From Cytophagaceae bacterium (lineage in GTDB: Bacteria; Bacteroidota; Bacteroidia; Cytophagales; Spirosomataceae): 36,999 nt of DNA. Shown here piece by piece: positions 1-8,765 of the stretch. A program made the translations under genes and the position numbers. The notes under the pieces are model-generated. The model was not told the DNA's origin. It searched no databases and saw nothing but the letters and a program-made list of their open reading frames with translations. The stretch is taken from positions 1 to 36,999 of the forward strand of contig JAIYBU010000208.1 in assembly GCA_027488335.1 (NCBI GenBank), given 5' to 3'. Position 1 is the stretch's first letter; every line of letters begins with the position of its first letter.

Positions 1-83
1 ACACCGATTTGCTTGAATGTTTCCAAAACTCTTTTGTATTATTTGAACCACAAAGGTACGGAAAATAAGGCTCGAAACAGGAA

Positions 84-116
84 ACCCCTCATCAATAATT
101 AAAACTGATGAAGGGT
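84..116 (-). terminator. Probable terminator of the haloperoxidase gene
   Basis: An imperfect inverted repeat pairs 84-94 with 106-116 (10 pairs, one mismatch, 11-nt AT-rich loop). It lies 24 bases beyond the stop codon of the minus-strand gene and is followed on that strand by a T-rich stretch. The remaining left edge of the window (1-83) shows no gene; at about 50-58 it holds the word aaccacaaagg, which resembles the borders of the intergenic repeats at 20811 and 25046. Confidence 0.5.
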
Positions 117-139
117 CTCTGAATTATTTAAAAAAATAT

Positions 140-1594
140 TTACGGAACTAAAGGGGCTAATGTAGATTGGTCAATGCCATCAGTGCCTGATTTGAATCGG
201 TTGAAAATATGTTTTGCTAAATCTATTCCGAGCATAGCTCCACCTACATTTTTAGTATAGTCAGGTGTACCATCAGCTTTCACTGCAAAAGCATCTAAGG
301 ACCAATGCACACCTAAATACACTCTACTAAACCCATTTTCGTTTATCATTTCTTTAAAACTATTAAACCTTCTTACGTGTCGTGGACGCACAGCACCAGA
401 ATTATCTTTATTCACCCCGTTGAGTTCGTCCGAAACCACATCTAAATGACTTCCAGCTAAAGCAAATGGATTTTTACCAATATAATTTAGATAAAGGTCA
501 GCCATATTAAAAGCAGCAGCACCAAAAGTAGCATGCCCTGAAGGATAAGCGGGAAAATCGGGGGTAAAATTTTTCCCACTTGGCACATTAGTCTTAGGTG
601 AACCAAAAGGAAGCCAAAGGCAATCGCCATCGTTGACAGGGTTAGCACCTGCAACAGCAGATGGCCCCATTGAAGCATTATGTTCACGAACACCAACTAC
701 TGGACGCCAAATGTTATGTCGATATTTTTCTCTCCATGCAAAAATCCCTGCATCAGCCATTGCTACATTTACCAATGCAAACAAGCTTGCTTGCTCTTCT
801 TGATTAATCCAGGGATTTGCTATAATAATTTGTCTGATAATCTGATTATAAAGACGTGGTGGTGTACCTAAACCAAAAGCCCCATCGTATGCCCAAAATA
901 TTCCCATTAGGGTCTCATTATTCGTTCGCCTTTCTGTATTAGGTACAGTACCTGATAATTCTGGCTTGATTCCCTTGTTTATTACTTGTTCAAAAGATTT
1001 TATAAAATCTGGGTCATTAAATGCAGGAAAAGGGTCAATAGTAAAGTTTTGATTTGCGGAGAATGGCTTTGACCTATCACCGTAAAATGGTGCATGAAAA
1101 GAAGGCTTTTCGGCATCTGGTGCTGGCCGATGAGCACCTCTTGCAACTGACGGAATATAGCCATTATCACTTGAATCGGGGTCGTTAGCTCTATTTGCCA
1201 GCATTTGTTTTCCTACCTCTCTTCCATAATAATACCCTGCTTTTACATTTACGATACTTAAATCTATGCCAGCAGATTGTAAGGCTACATTAAAATTAGG
1301 AATCTGACTTGGAAATAGAAACGACAATGTTGCATGAGCAGCTCCAGCAATTGCTGCATTTGTATCTAAACCCGCTGTTTTCACTGTTGTTGATAGATAG
1401 GTATGCAATAGTGAGGATGGAGTAGCCGTACCTACATACGCATCATACATGGCTAAATGAACAATCGCTAACGCTCTTGAACTTCGGGGTGGACCAGCCT
1501 GTTCACCAAGTCCATTTGTGTGGCTTACTTTATTTGCTTCGAGTGCCACCTCATTCCAGTACAAAATCATAAGTATATTTTGATTAATTTTCAT
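140..1594 (-). CDS. Vanadium-dependent haloperoxidase / PAP2-superfamily protein
   Basis: A 484-residue protein of the vanadium haloperoxidase/acid phosphatase superfamily. The complete tripartite vanadate/phosphate-binding signature is visible: K290-x6-R297-P298, P351-S-G-H354, and S423-R424-x5-H430-x3-D434. The helical N-terminal part begins with a WNEVALEA segment typical of the secreted bacterial group. Family members either oxidise halides with peroxide or hydrolyse phosphate esters; the sequence alone does not decide which. Homologues are usually exported, but no signal peptide is present, and the frame upstream of the ATG is open for only about 17 codons and contains no convincing start or hydrophobic segment. 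It could be cytoplasmic or have lost its leader. It is transcribed alone, divergent from the GH-D-like gene, across a 207-bp gap in which I see no clear promoter. Confidence 0.85.
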   Translation of the reverse strand: MKINQNILMILYWNEVALEANKVSHTNGLGEQAGPPRSSRALAIVHLAMYDAYVGTATPSSLLHTYLSTTVKTAGLDTNAAIAGAAHATLSFLFPSQIPNFNVALQSAGIDLSIVNVKAGYYYGREVGKQMLANRANDPDSSDNGYIPSVARGAHRPAPDAEKPSFHAPFYGDRSKPFSANQNFTIDPFPAFNDPDFIKSFEQVINKGIKPELSGTVPNTERRTNNETLMGIFWAYDGAFGLGTPPRLYNQIIRQIIIANPWINQEEQASLFALVNVAMADAGIFAWREKYRHNIWRPVVGVREHNASMGPSAVAGANPVNDGDCLWLPFGSPKTNVPSGKNFTPDFPAYPSGHATFGAAAFNMADLYLNYIGKNPFALAGSHLDVVSDELNGVNKDNSGAVRPRHVRRFNSFKEMINENGFSRVYLGVHWSLDAFAVKADGTPDYTKNVGGAMLGIDLAKHIFNRFKSGTDGIDQSTLAPLVP

Positions 1595-1801
1595 GCCTTC
1601 GTTTAACGCCTTTGGCTTTGCGTTTGCTTGATAATAGACCCGAATGTATCAATAAGCCAAGCCTCTCCAATATCATTTTTATTTATCGGTGTTCAATTTT
1701 ATTTTAAGGTCGATTATCTCTAAAAACATCTATAACCGCAAATTTATATCCGTAAATTCCCTAACTTTACCTAACCTTCAACCTTACAAAATAAACAAAC
1801 T

Positions 1802-3987
1802 ATGAAACACTTTTTTTTGCTTTTAATGGCCATTAATCTGAGCTTTGCCCAAACCTTTCAAGCTACACAACTACCTCTTTATCAAGAAGTTAAACCTAAC
1901 GCCGATTGGTTAATTTCAAAGCAAATTTTCAAGGCCGAAATCTATCAATCAAACGCAGGAAAAGACATTATTTTATCGAATGGATTATTGAAACGCCAAA
2001 TCCGAATTTCGCCGAATGCCGCTACGATTGACTTCAAAAATCTCCGAACCAACGAGCAATTTGTGCGTTCTGTACGCCCCGAAGCCCGCATTACGATTGA
2101 CGGAAAAGCCTATAATATCGGCGGACTTTACGGACAAAAAGAACACGCTTATTTGCTCACTGAATGGATTGATAAATTAGAAAGCAAATCACAGGATTTT
2201 CAGTATAAAGCTTTTAAAATGAATTCTTTAACTCCGCACGTAAATTTTAAATCTCGCACGTGGGCAATGAATCAGCAAAACCCCAAAGGCAAAGAGTTAG
2301 AATTAGTTTTTGAGTCGAATTTGCCCGAACTGAAAGGCGTTTCAGTATCTGTTCATTACGAGATTTTCGATAATATTCCAACAATTTGCAAATGGGTAAG
2401 TGTTGAAAACAAAGGCAATAAATCGCTAAAAATCAATCAGTTAGTCAATGAGATATTGGCAACGCCTGAAGAAGAATCAGCCGTGGTGGGTAGCCCTGAG
2501 CAGATGAAAAAGCCACAACGGATTTATATCGAAAACAATTACGCTTTCAATAATGCTATGCGTTATGAATTATCCGACCAAGCGACGCACTGGAAGGTTG
2601 ATTCGAGCTATACTTCGCAGGTAAATTATAATTTTCAAACCCCGTGCGTACTGGAAGTTTATCCGAGTTTTGGCGTCGGTTTTGAGCTTTTGCCCAATCA
2701 AACCTACAAGTCAATTAGGAGTTATGAATTGCTGTTAGATAATTATGACCGTGAGCGAAACGGACTCGCCCGCCGCCGAATGTACGCTACGCTTTTTCCA
2801 TATACTACCCAAAATCCGATTTTCATGCACCTCGTCAGTACCGACCCTGCCAAAGTCAAGACTACGATTGACCAATGTGCCGAAACTGGCTACGAAATGG
2901 TGATTCTTAGTTTTGGTAGTGGCCTAAATATGGAAGATGCCAGTGCCGAAAACATCAAAAAATTTAAAGAATTAGCCGATTATGCACATAGTAAGGGCAT
3001 TTTGCTGGGTGGATACTCGCTTTTTAGTAGCCGCCGAATCGATGACGAAAACGATGTAATTGACCCAAAAACTGGCTTACCCGATAAAGGTGCTTTCTTC
3101 GGAAATGCTCCGTGTTTGGCCAGTCAGTGGGGCATTAATTACTTGAATAATCTAAAAAAATTTATCACCGAAACAGGCTTTGATTTACTCGAACACGACG
3201 GCCCCTACCCTGGCGATGTCTGTGCTTCGACCGAACACCCCGGCCACAAAGGCCTCGACGATTCGCAGTGGGTGCAAATGGAAATGCAAAAAGGGTTTTA
3301 TCGTTGGCTCAATGAGCGTGGGGTATATATCAACGCTCCCGATTGGTATTTTTTGGATGGTTCGCATAAAATTGCGTTGGGCTATCGAGAAGTAAACTTT
3401 TCACTTTCTCGTGAGCAACAAAAAATCTTGAATCGACAAAACATCTTTGATGGTACTTGGGAAAAACACCTTCGATGGGTTGGGGATTTGTGCCACTCAC
3501 CAAATATCAAGGTGGCGGAGCAGAGGCAGTTTTAGAACCTTTAAGCGAACATCTAAAAGATTATGAGCAACTAATGATACAGTACTACGGTGCGGGAGTA
3601 CAAGCCTGTTATCGTGGGCCACGCCTCTATGATACCGAAGAAACTAAGCAGACAGTCAAGAAAACAATTGATTGGTATAAAAAATACCGCCCGATTCTAA
3701 ACTCCGACCTTATTCATCTCCGTCGCCCCGATGGTCGAGATTGGGACGGAATCATGCACGTAAATCCAAATCTGAAAGAAAAAGGTTTTGTGATGCTCTA
3801 TAATCCACTAAAAGGAAGTATTTCTCGAAAAATCAATCTTCCGCTTTACTACACGGGTCTATCGGATAAAGTTTTAGTGAGGGAAAAAGGAGGAAAAAGC
3901 AAACATTATACACTCAACCGTAGCTATGAAATTGAAGTTGAGGTAACGATTCCTGCCGAGGGTTTCACTTGGTTGATTTTGGAGTGA
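1802..3987 (+). pseudogene. Clan GH-D-like glycoside hydrolase, interrupted by a one-base frameshift
   Basis: The first frame runs 1802-3535 and the continuation is in the -1 frame to 3987. One extra base in the A5 run at 3462-3466 would join them into about 728 residues (…GTWEK + TPSMGWGF…). The N-terminus is a signal peptide (MKHFFLLLMAINLSFAQ). Residues about 20-310 look like a beta-sandwich and about 310-640 like a TIM barrel, with a C-terminal beta domain lying beyond the frameshift. The segment FDLLEHDGPYPGD contains D466, the best candidate nucleophile by analogy with alpha-galactosidase-like (melibiase) enzymes. The exact family and substrate are uncertain. Both parts keep good family-like sequence, so the break is either a recent mutation or a homopolymer sequencing error. 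If real, it removes the last third of the protein. Confidence 0.7.
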
Positions 3988-4027
3988 AAATAATAGGGGG
4001 TAGCCAAAATCTACCCCCTATTATTTT
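3987..4027. terminator. Bidirectional terminator between convergent genes
   Basis: A perfect 17-bp inverted repeat: 3987-4003 (AAAATAATAGGGGGTAG) pairs with 4011-4027 around a 7-nt loop. The GC core is flanked by A and T runs, so it works as an intrinsic terminator in both directions. It overlaps the stop codons of both flanking genes. Confidence 0.85.
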
Positions 4028-5330
4028 ATTTCTCAAACTCCACAATATGCTCAGAAGCATATTCATCATCACCAGGTTTGATGCGTTTGACAAAGAAGCG
4101 AGCCTTTTTACCCAGTTTCAAGCAAGTATTTCGGGCTTTTATATCTTCTTCAGTATTGAGTGGCTGCAAAGATGGGTACCATAGAATGTAGCCGGGTTTT
4201 TCAAAAAATAGCTGTGGTTTTGTCCAATCTTGGCTATTTATGGCCTCCGTAAAATCAGGATTTTTATTGAATGAAATAAACACTTGACTGCCTTTCCATG
4301 ATTTACCGACAACTTTTCCCATCATCATTACCCAACAGTTAAGATACGTATTCCAACTCACCGATGGCCCCCAATGAAAACCGCCCGTTGGTGAAGATGC
4401 TGCTCCTCCGCCATTTTCTTGTGGAATTTGTAACGAAGCAATCGGTTTACCAATACCATTCTGCGGAGCATTGAATCCTTTTCCATCCCAACGTTTGGCT
4501 TTGCCAACTGGGTTATCTAAATCTTTGAGGGCAATTCGGGCAACGCTGATACACTGGCCAGCCCACTCTTTTTTGGCATCATAAGTGGTTTCATCATAAA
4601 CATCAGGATACCCATATTCTCCGTAGAACAAATACAAATAATCGCCACTCGCAACGGCCGAAGGGTCGCCTACGCCACCTGCAAAAGTATTCGATGTATT
4701 ATGCGGTTTCAAAATCATTCGGGCATTCAAATCTTCAATGAAGATGCCTTTATTTTCCCAGCTTTTTCCGCCATTGACCGATTTCATAATACCAATTCTA
4801 CAAACTGCTGCAGGGCTTTTTTCGCCAGTTAAGCCTTGCGGCCATTTTTTGCTATCTTTATAACCCGAATTTTTGAGCGAATCGTAAGGGAAAGTTTGCG
4901 GGTAATTTTCGTTATGGTAAACCGCATAGAGCGTTCTGCCCGATTTATCTTTTGTGTCTTGATAAACCGTTTCGAACCAGACAGCCCCGTGTAGCCCATC
5001 TTCGGTTGGCAATACATTTTTGGGCATTATTGGGTTGTGGAAATTATCGGCTTTACTCTTGAAAGTTTCTTCGGCACTTTTACCATCGGCGTATTTTAGG
5101 TCTTTGGCATAACCCCAAAGTGGGTCTTCACCGTATTTCCCTGGGAAAATTCGGAAAGCATCTCCCACCCAGACTTCTGCCATATTACAATCTACAAATG
5201 AGTTAAATTTAATTTTCTCGGCAGATAAAAGCCTGAATTTTGGATTAAAATTGGCTGTTTTGTCGGTCGAAGTACAGGCAAGAAATAACAACGAGAGGAA
5301 GCCAAAATAGGCAAGAAAATATTTTTTCAT
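4026..5330 (-). CDS. Secreted lipoprotein, predicted beta-propeller (DUF4185 / glycosidase-like)
   Basis: A 434-residue protein with a lipoprotein signal (…LLFLAC, Cys19). The body has motifs of five-bladed propellers and sialidase-like folds: a VGDPSAVASGDYLYLFYGEYG segment, an MKSVNGGKSWENKG Asp-box-like turn, and a late WGPSVSWN segment. These resemble DUF4185 and GH43/GH33-type proteins, but I cannot assign catalytic residues. It is probably anchored at the cell surface or periplasm and binds or cleaves a glycan. It converges with the GH-D-like gene and shares its terminator, which suggests but does not prove a related role in polysaccharide use. A TAnnTTTG box lies about 60 bp upstream. 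Confidence 0.65.
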   Translation of the reverse strand: MKKYFLAYFGFLSLLFLACTSTDKTANFNPKFRLLSAEKIKFNSFVDCNMAEVWVGDAFRIFPGKYGEDPLWGYAKDLKYADGKSAEETFKSKADNFHNPIMPKNVLPTEDGLHGAVWFETVYQDTKDKSGRTLYAVYHNENYPQTFPYDSLKNSGYKDSKKWPQGLTGEKSPAAVCRIGIMKSVNGGKSWENKGIFIEDLNARMILKPHNTSNTFAGGVGDPSAVASGDYLYLFYGEYGYPDVYDETTYDAKKEWAGQCISVARIALKDLDNPVGKAKRWDGKGFNAPQNGIGKPIASLQIPQENGGGAASSPTGGFHWGPSVSWNTYLNCWVMMMGKVVGKSWKGSQVFISFNKNPDFTEAINSQDWTKPQLFFEKPGYILWYPSLQPLNTEEDIKARNTCLKLGKKARFFVKRIKPGDDEYASEHIVEFEK

Positions 5331-5389
5331 AGCAGTTAAGAGTGGTTTTGAATAGATATAAATTATTCGAAATTAGAAAAAATATGACG

Positions 5390-5397
5390 CAAAAGTA
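5390..5397 (-). promoter_or_regulatory. Candidate -7 promoter box (TACTTTTG)
   Basis: It matches the Bacteroidota TAnnTTTG consensus, read on the minus strand toward the propeller lipoprotein gene, about 60 bp before its ATG. No good -33 TTTG is seen at the usual spacing. Confidence 0.35.
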
Positions 5398-5467
5398 AGT
5401 TTTCCTGCAAAATACTTTTCTCTAAATAAACTTGTGTAGGTCGAGCATTTATTGCTTAATAATTATG

Positions 5468-5475
5468 TATTTTTG
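5468..5475 (+). promoter_or_regulatory. Candidate -7 promoter box (TATTTTTG)
   Basis: It matches TAnnTTTG and lies 30 bp before the chosen ATG at 5506. Because it overlaps the region that a longer reading frame from 5452 would code, it supports 5506 as the true start. Confidence 0.45.
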
Positions 5476-5505
5476 TTAAAACTCAACATAAAATCAGTCA
5501 AAACT

Positions 5506-6084
5506 ATGAACAAAACAATTTTATTTGCTTGCATTTTTGCTCTATTGATGGTCGAAGCCAATGCTCAGAAACTACGTGGAATTGATAAAAGTCCGATGGA
5601 TATGGCGTATTATCCTGATAATTTTGCCCACGACCGTAAGTTTGCTCCAAAACTCATTGGCGATATGCCAGCAATCGTACGTATAACTTACAGCCGACCT
5701 GCCAAAAAAGACCGTGAGGTTTTCGGGACTAAAATTGTGCCGTATGGCGAAGTTTGGCGTTTAGGAGCAAACGAATCGACCGAAATAAAGTTTTATCAAG
5801 ACGTGACAATTCAAGGTAAAAAAGTAAAGGCTGGCACTTACTCGCTTTTTGCGATTCCGACGACTACCGAATGGACAATTATTTTGAACAAAGACCTCGA
5901 TTTTTGGGGAGCATATAGCTATAACAAAGACAATGACGTGCTACGGGTAAACGTACCGACGAAGAAAACCGACGAAGTGATAGAAAACTTCTCAATTCAG
6001 TGCATAAAAGGCAATACTGATAAAGAAATAATTATGAAAATGGCTTGGGATACTACCTTGGTTGAAGTGCCTATTTCATTCTAA
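5506..6084 (+). CDS. DUF2911 family secreted protein
   Basis: The protein has 192 residues from the ATG at 5506, which begins a clear signal peptide (MNKTILFACIFALLMVEANAQ). A longer frame starts at TTG 5452 but puts 18 polar residues ahead of the signal and covers a promoter-like box, so I reject it. The core carries DUF2911 hallmarks: ITYSRPAKKDREVFG, VPYGEVWRLGANESTEI, and VKAGTYSLFAIP, then a terminal MAWDTTLVEVPI strand. DUF2911 is a small beta-rich exported domain common in Bacteroidota, with no established biochemical role. It is transcribed alone and ends before a strong bidirectional terminator. Confidence 0.85.
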   Translation: MNKTILFACIFALLMVEANAQKLRGIDKSPMDMAYYPDNFAHDRKFAPKLIGDMPAIVRITYSRPAKKDREVFGTKIVPYGEVWRLGANESTEIKFYQDVTIQGKKVKAGTYSLFAIPTTTEWTIILNKDLDFWGAYSYNKDNDVLRVNVPTKKTDEVIENFSIQCIKGNTDKEIIMKMAWDTTLVEVPISF

Positions 6085-6323
6085 TCTGGCAAAAAACAAG
6101 CAGAAAAAGACCTTTTAGAATGTAAGAAAGAATTTTCGGAGCCGTAGAAAAGCTCTCTTGATTATACACTCAAGCTTTGTAATCAGATGCCCGAAGATAA
6201 GTTTGATGTTAGATACACACCCGAATCGGGTGCATTTCGTACGCAATTTGTGTATTGCTTACTTTTAATACAACTCAGATTTGTTGCCGATGGATATATT
6301 GGTTGGTACTATAAATTAAAAAC

Positions 6324-6361
6324 AAGATGGTGCTTGAAAGCAGATTTTCAAGCACCATCTT
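6324..6361. terminator. Bidirectional terminator (16-bp perfect stem)
   Basis: AAGATGGTGCTTGAAA (6324-6339) pairs perfectly with 6346-6361 across a 6-nt loop. It sits between the DUF2911 gene (+) and the YffB-like gene (-) and can serve both. The rest of the 291-bp gap (6085-6323) shows no convincing gene. Confidence 0.85.
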
Positions 6362-6375
6362 TCATAAAAATTAAC

Positions 6376-6723
6376 TCACCCAAATACTATTTCATACTCC
6401 TCTGGCTTAAAGCCCACCGCCAAAATTCTGTCAGACTCAACAATCGGACGTTTGATGACTGATGATTTTTCAAGCATCAAGGCTATTGCCGAAGCGTTAT
6501 CGGTAATTTTTGCTTTTTCTTCGTCAGTTAGTTTTTTGAAAGTTGTTCCTGCACGATTTACGAGTTTATCATACGGCACTTGCCCGAGCCACTCTTCGAG
6601 TTTGGATTCACTAATACCCAATTTCTTGTAATCATGAAACTCGTAGGCAATTCCTTTATTTTTTAGCCAAACTGTTGCTTTTTTTACGGTATCACAGTTC
6701 GGTATTCCATAAACTTTAAGCAT
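6376..6723 (-). CDS. ArsC/Spx-family thioredoxin-fold protein, YffB-like
   Basis: A 115-residue single-domain protein of the ArsC-like thioredoxin-fold family, close in pattern to the E. coli YffB group: LKVYGIPNCDTVKKA at the N-terminus with a single active-site Cys10, NRAGTTFKKL in the middle, and the IKRPIVE motif near the end. YffB proteins are glutathione-binding or reductase-like but are not shown to reduce arsenate, so I avoid the name arsC. It lies downstream of the DinB-like gene on the same strand, and its ATG overlaps the last 8 bases of that gene, so the two are translationally coupled. Confidence 0.85.
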   Translation of the reverse strand: MLKVYGIPNCDTVKKATVWLKNKGIAYEFHDYKKLGISESKLEEWLGQVPYDKLVNRAGTTFKKLTDEEKAKITDNASAIALMLEKSSVIKRPIVESDRILAVGFKPEEYEIVFG

Positions 6724-7198
6724 TTCTTAGTCGGTTTACGAGGTTTTTAAGAATTTTCATTTCACCCAAATGTTCGGTTTCGTGGTTATAAAAAAACCAA
6801 AGTAAAGCTTCGTTAGTGCGTGGGTCTGGGCCAATTTTTATTGATGATTCTTGCTGTAAGTGTTCATCCGAAACTGTGGCCGCAAGAGCATTTATTTCTT
6901 CGCCACGCTTCACAAAATGCCCAAGAATAAAATCCAGTTCTGGGTAGGCATCATTGGCCTGCAAAGCAGCACCATTACCAAAAAGCTCTCTTTCGTTTTC
7001 GTAAACTTCCAATTGAGCCGTAGGATTTAAGATTTTGATAATCGTATTTCTAACGATTGTAACATGGCCGAGATTCCAAAGAAAATTATTGACGGCATCA
7101 TACGGGCGAAATAATGCTTCTTCTTGCGAAAGTCCTTCGGCAAATTTTACTATTTTTCGAGTATTGAGCGAATGTCCTTTTTGTAACTCTGTGAGCAT
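6716..7198 (-). CDS. DinB-like metal-binding four-helix protein
   Basis: A 160-residue protein of the DinB/YfiT-like superfamily. The expected metal-binding His triad is present: H45 (WNLGHVTIVRN), H139 and H143 (YNHETEHLGEM). Family members are often thiol (bacillithiol, mycothiol or glutathione) transferases or damage-induced proteins of unknown role; substrate cannot be read here. It overlaps the YffB-like gene by 8 bp. The pairing of a DinB-type protein with a thioredoxin-fold protein hints at thiol chemistry, which is inference only. Confidence 0.8.
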   Translation of the reverse strand: MLTELQKGHSLNTRKIVKFAEGLSQEEALFRPYDAVNNFLWNLGHVTIVRNTIIKILNPTAQLEVYENERELFGNGAALQANDAYPELDFILGHFVKRGEEINALAATVSDEHLQQESSIKIGPDPRTNEALLWFFYNHETEHLGEMKILKNLVNRLRNA

Positions 7199-7232
7199 AA
7201 TAGGTTTTTATTCAAGGTTAATTTAAAATAAA

Positions 7233-7267
7233 AAGAGTCGAATATCGTACTTGGATATTCGACTCTT
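7233..7267 (-). terminator. Terminator of the first DUF4136 gene
   Basis: A perfect 14-bp inverted repeat: AAGAGTCGAATATC (7233-7246) pairs with 7254-7267, loop 7 nt. On the minus strand it follows the DUF4136 stop codon by 16 bases and is followed by a T-rich run. It also separates that operon from the DinB-like gene. Confidence 0.8.
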
Positions 7268-7283
7268 GAAGCACAACATCATT

Positions 7284-7835
7284 TCAATAAATAATGTTCC
7301 CTTTGGCTTTCTGTACTTTTTCGGCAGTTGCCAAGAGCGGATATTGGTCAAAAATATTTCTGACAATACTCTTAAAATAGTTTTTCTTCGATGATGCTTT
7401 ATTAAAAATACCCGTAGCATATCCACGCCAAACTACTTCGCTGGTTTCGGCCTCAATCATCGAAATCATCAACGTGCCGCGTCCTAACTCATATTTAATG
7501 GGTTTGTATAAATAACTATCATCTTCAGTCGAAACCCAGTTCACGAGCGAGGGCTGCTCATACCCCTTATACTTGAGTCGGTCGTAATAGATAGAAAAAC
7601 TAACAAAAACGTTGGGCTTCTGAGCATTAAACTCATACCCCCTTGCACGCATTTGATACTGTATAGCTTGTTGCACATCTTCACACAAGATATTTGTATC
7701 TCGTTCGCAATCAACAAACGCATAGGTTTGGTATTTCTTGAAGTGAGTTGAGTAACGATAGTCATTATCAACAAAAACTCTCGTACAACTTCCAAGAAAC
7801 CCTATAATACAAAGGAAAAAAAAAGTATTTTTCAT
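7284..7835 (-). CDS. DUF4136 lipoprotein (paralogue 1)
   Basis: A 183-residue lipoprotein with signal MKNTFFFLCIIGFLGSC (Cys17). The DUF4136 core is clear: DNDYRYSTHFKKYQTYAF, then VQQAIQYQMRARGYEF, SFSIYYDRL, and the late EVVWRGYATGIFN and IVRNIFDQYP motifs. DUF4136 proteins are membrane-anchored, small and of unknown function. It is downstream of and highly similar to the next gene on the same strand, sharing the same motif order to the C-terminus, so the pair comes from a tandem duplication. Confidence 0.85.
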   Translation of the reverse strand: MKNTFFFLCIIGFLGSCTRVFVDNDYRYSTHFKKYQTYAFVDCERDTNILCEDVQQAIQYQMRARGYEFNAQKPNVFVSFSIYYDRLKYKGYEQPSLVNWVSTEDDSYLYKPIKYELGRGTLMISMIEAETSEVVWRGYATGIFNKASSKKNYFKSIVRNIFDQYPLLATAEKVQKAKGNIIY

Positions 7836-7957
7836 TTTCTTGGTATTTTTAAGTATTCAGTGAGCAGTTTAATAGCTTTCAATTTGCAGTAAATTTGGGT
7901 ACTGGAAAACTGTGGAACGGAACAACGCCCACTCTTGACCGACAGTAGTAGCCTCTT

Positions 7958-8527
7958 TTACAATTCTTCTATCTTACGTGGTTTTTCGCCCGCTGCAAAA
8001 AGCGGATATTGGTCGAAGATATTTCTGACCACACTACGGTAATAATTGATTGGCTTATTGACTTGTTTGTTGAATACGCCCGAGGCATATCCACGCCAAA
8101 TCAGACGGCTACTTTCGGCATCGAGTAGCGACACCAAAATCATTCCACCACCAAAATGAAAATTCTGAGTTTTGTAGGTATCATCGCCATCGAAGTGATT
8201 GACCCAGCGGTCGAGCGATGGTTGAAAATATCCTTTATAGTCAACACGGTCACGAATGATACTGTAACTAACCAATAAACCTGGTGCTTCTGAGACTACT
8301 TTATAGCCACGGGCTTTCATCTGGCGACGAATGGCATCTTGAATTTCGGAGCAAACAAACGAAGTATCAATCTCGCAATTCAAAAAATTATAGGTTTTGT
8401 ACTTCGTAAAATCGGTTTCGTAGCTATAGTCGTTATCGACCATGAGCTTGATAGAATTACAGCTTGATAGAACTAAACTTGATAAAGCTAAAACAATGAG
8501 TGCAGATAACAGATAAGTTTTTCTCAT
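7958..8527 (-). CDS. DUF4136 lipoprotein (paralogue 2)
   Basis: The protein has 189 residues from the ATG at 8527, which opens a lipoprotein signal (MRKTYLLSALIVLALSSLVLSSC, Cys23). The frame extends 19 codons upstream to 8584, but that stretch would bury the signal sequence and is not used. The body matches its neighbour: DNDYSYETDFTKYKTYNF, RRQMKARGYKV, RLIWRGYASGVFN and VVRNIFDQYPL. A 122-bp gap separates the two copies, with no strong terminator, so co-transcription is likely. Function unknown. Confidence 0.85.
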   Translation of the reverse strand: MRKTYLLSALIVLALSSLVLSSCNSIKLMVDNDYSYETDFTKYKTYNFLNCEIDTSFVCSEIQDAIRRQMKARGYKVVSEAPGLLVSYSIIRDRVDYKGYFQPSLDRWVNHFDGDDTYKTQNFHFGGGMILVSLLDAESSRLIWRGYASGVFNKQVNKPINYYRSVVRNIFDQYPLFAAGEKPRKIEEL

Positions 8528-8765
8528 AAGGCTTACAAATTGAATTGGTTTAAAAATATAAATGATACGCAAAGCGTGATTCAAGAATCACCAAAAGATT
8601 TACTATCAACTATTTATAAATATTCTAAATGGAAGCAGCCAACCATTGTAGTATATCCAAAGCTAATCAATCAATTCTAAAAAATCAAGTTTTTTTGTTG
8701 CTTTATCTTTGCCTCTTACTTCATACCCAACCCTTCATTTGTCTACCTGCACTCATCGCCTCGTT

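Noticed and set aside
3455..3470. Programmed -1 frameshift in the GH-D-like gene
   Set aside because: The site reads TGG GAA AAA CAC; the P-site tRNA would have to re-pair from GAA to GGA, which is poor, and no downstream stem was evident.
5452..5505. Upstream start for the DUF2911 gene
   Set aside because: It uses TTG, adds a polar extension before a clear signal peptide, and overlaps a -7 promoter box.
6187..6462. 91-residue plus-strand frame between DUF2911 and YffB-like genes
   Set aside because: It runs through the strong bidirectional terminator at 6324-6361 and into the YffB-like gene in antisense; no recognisable motif.
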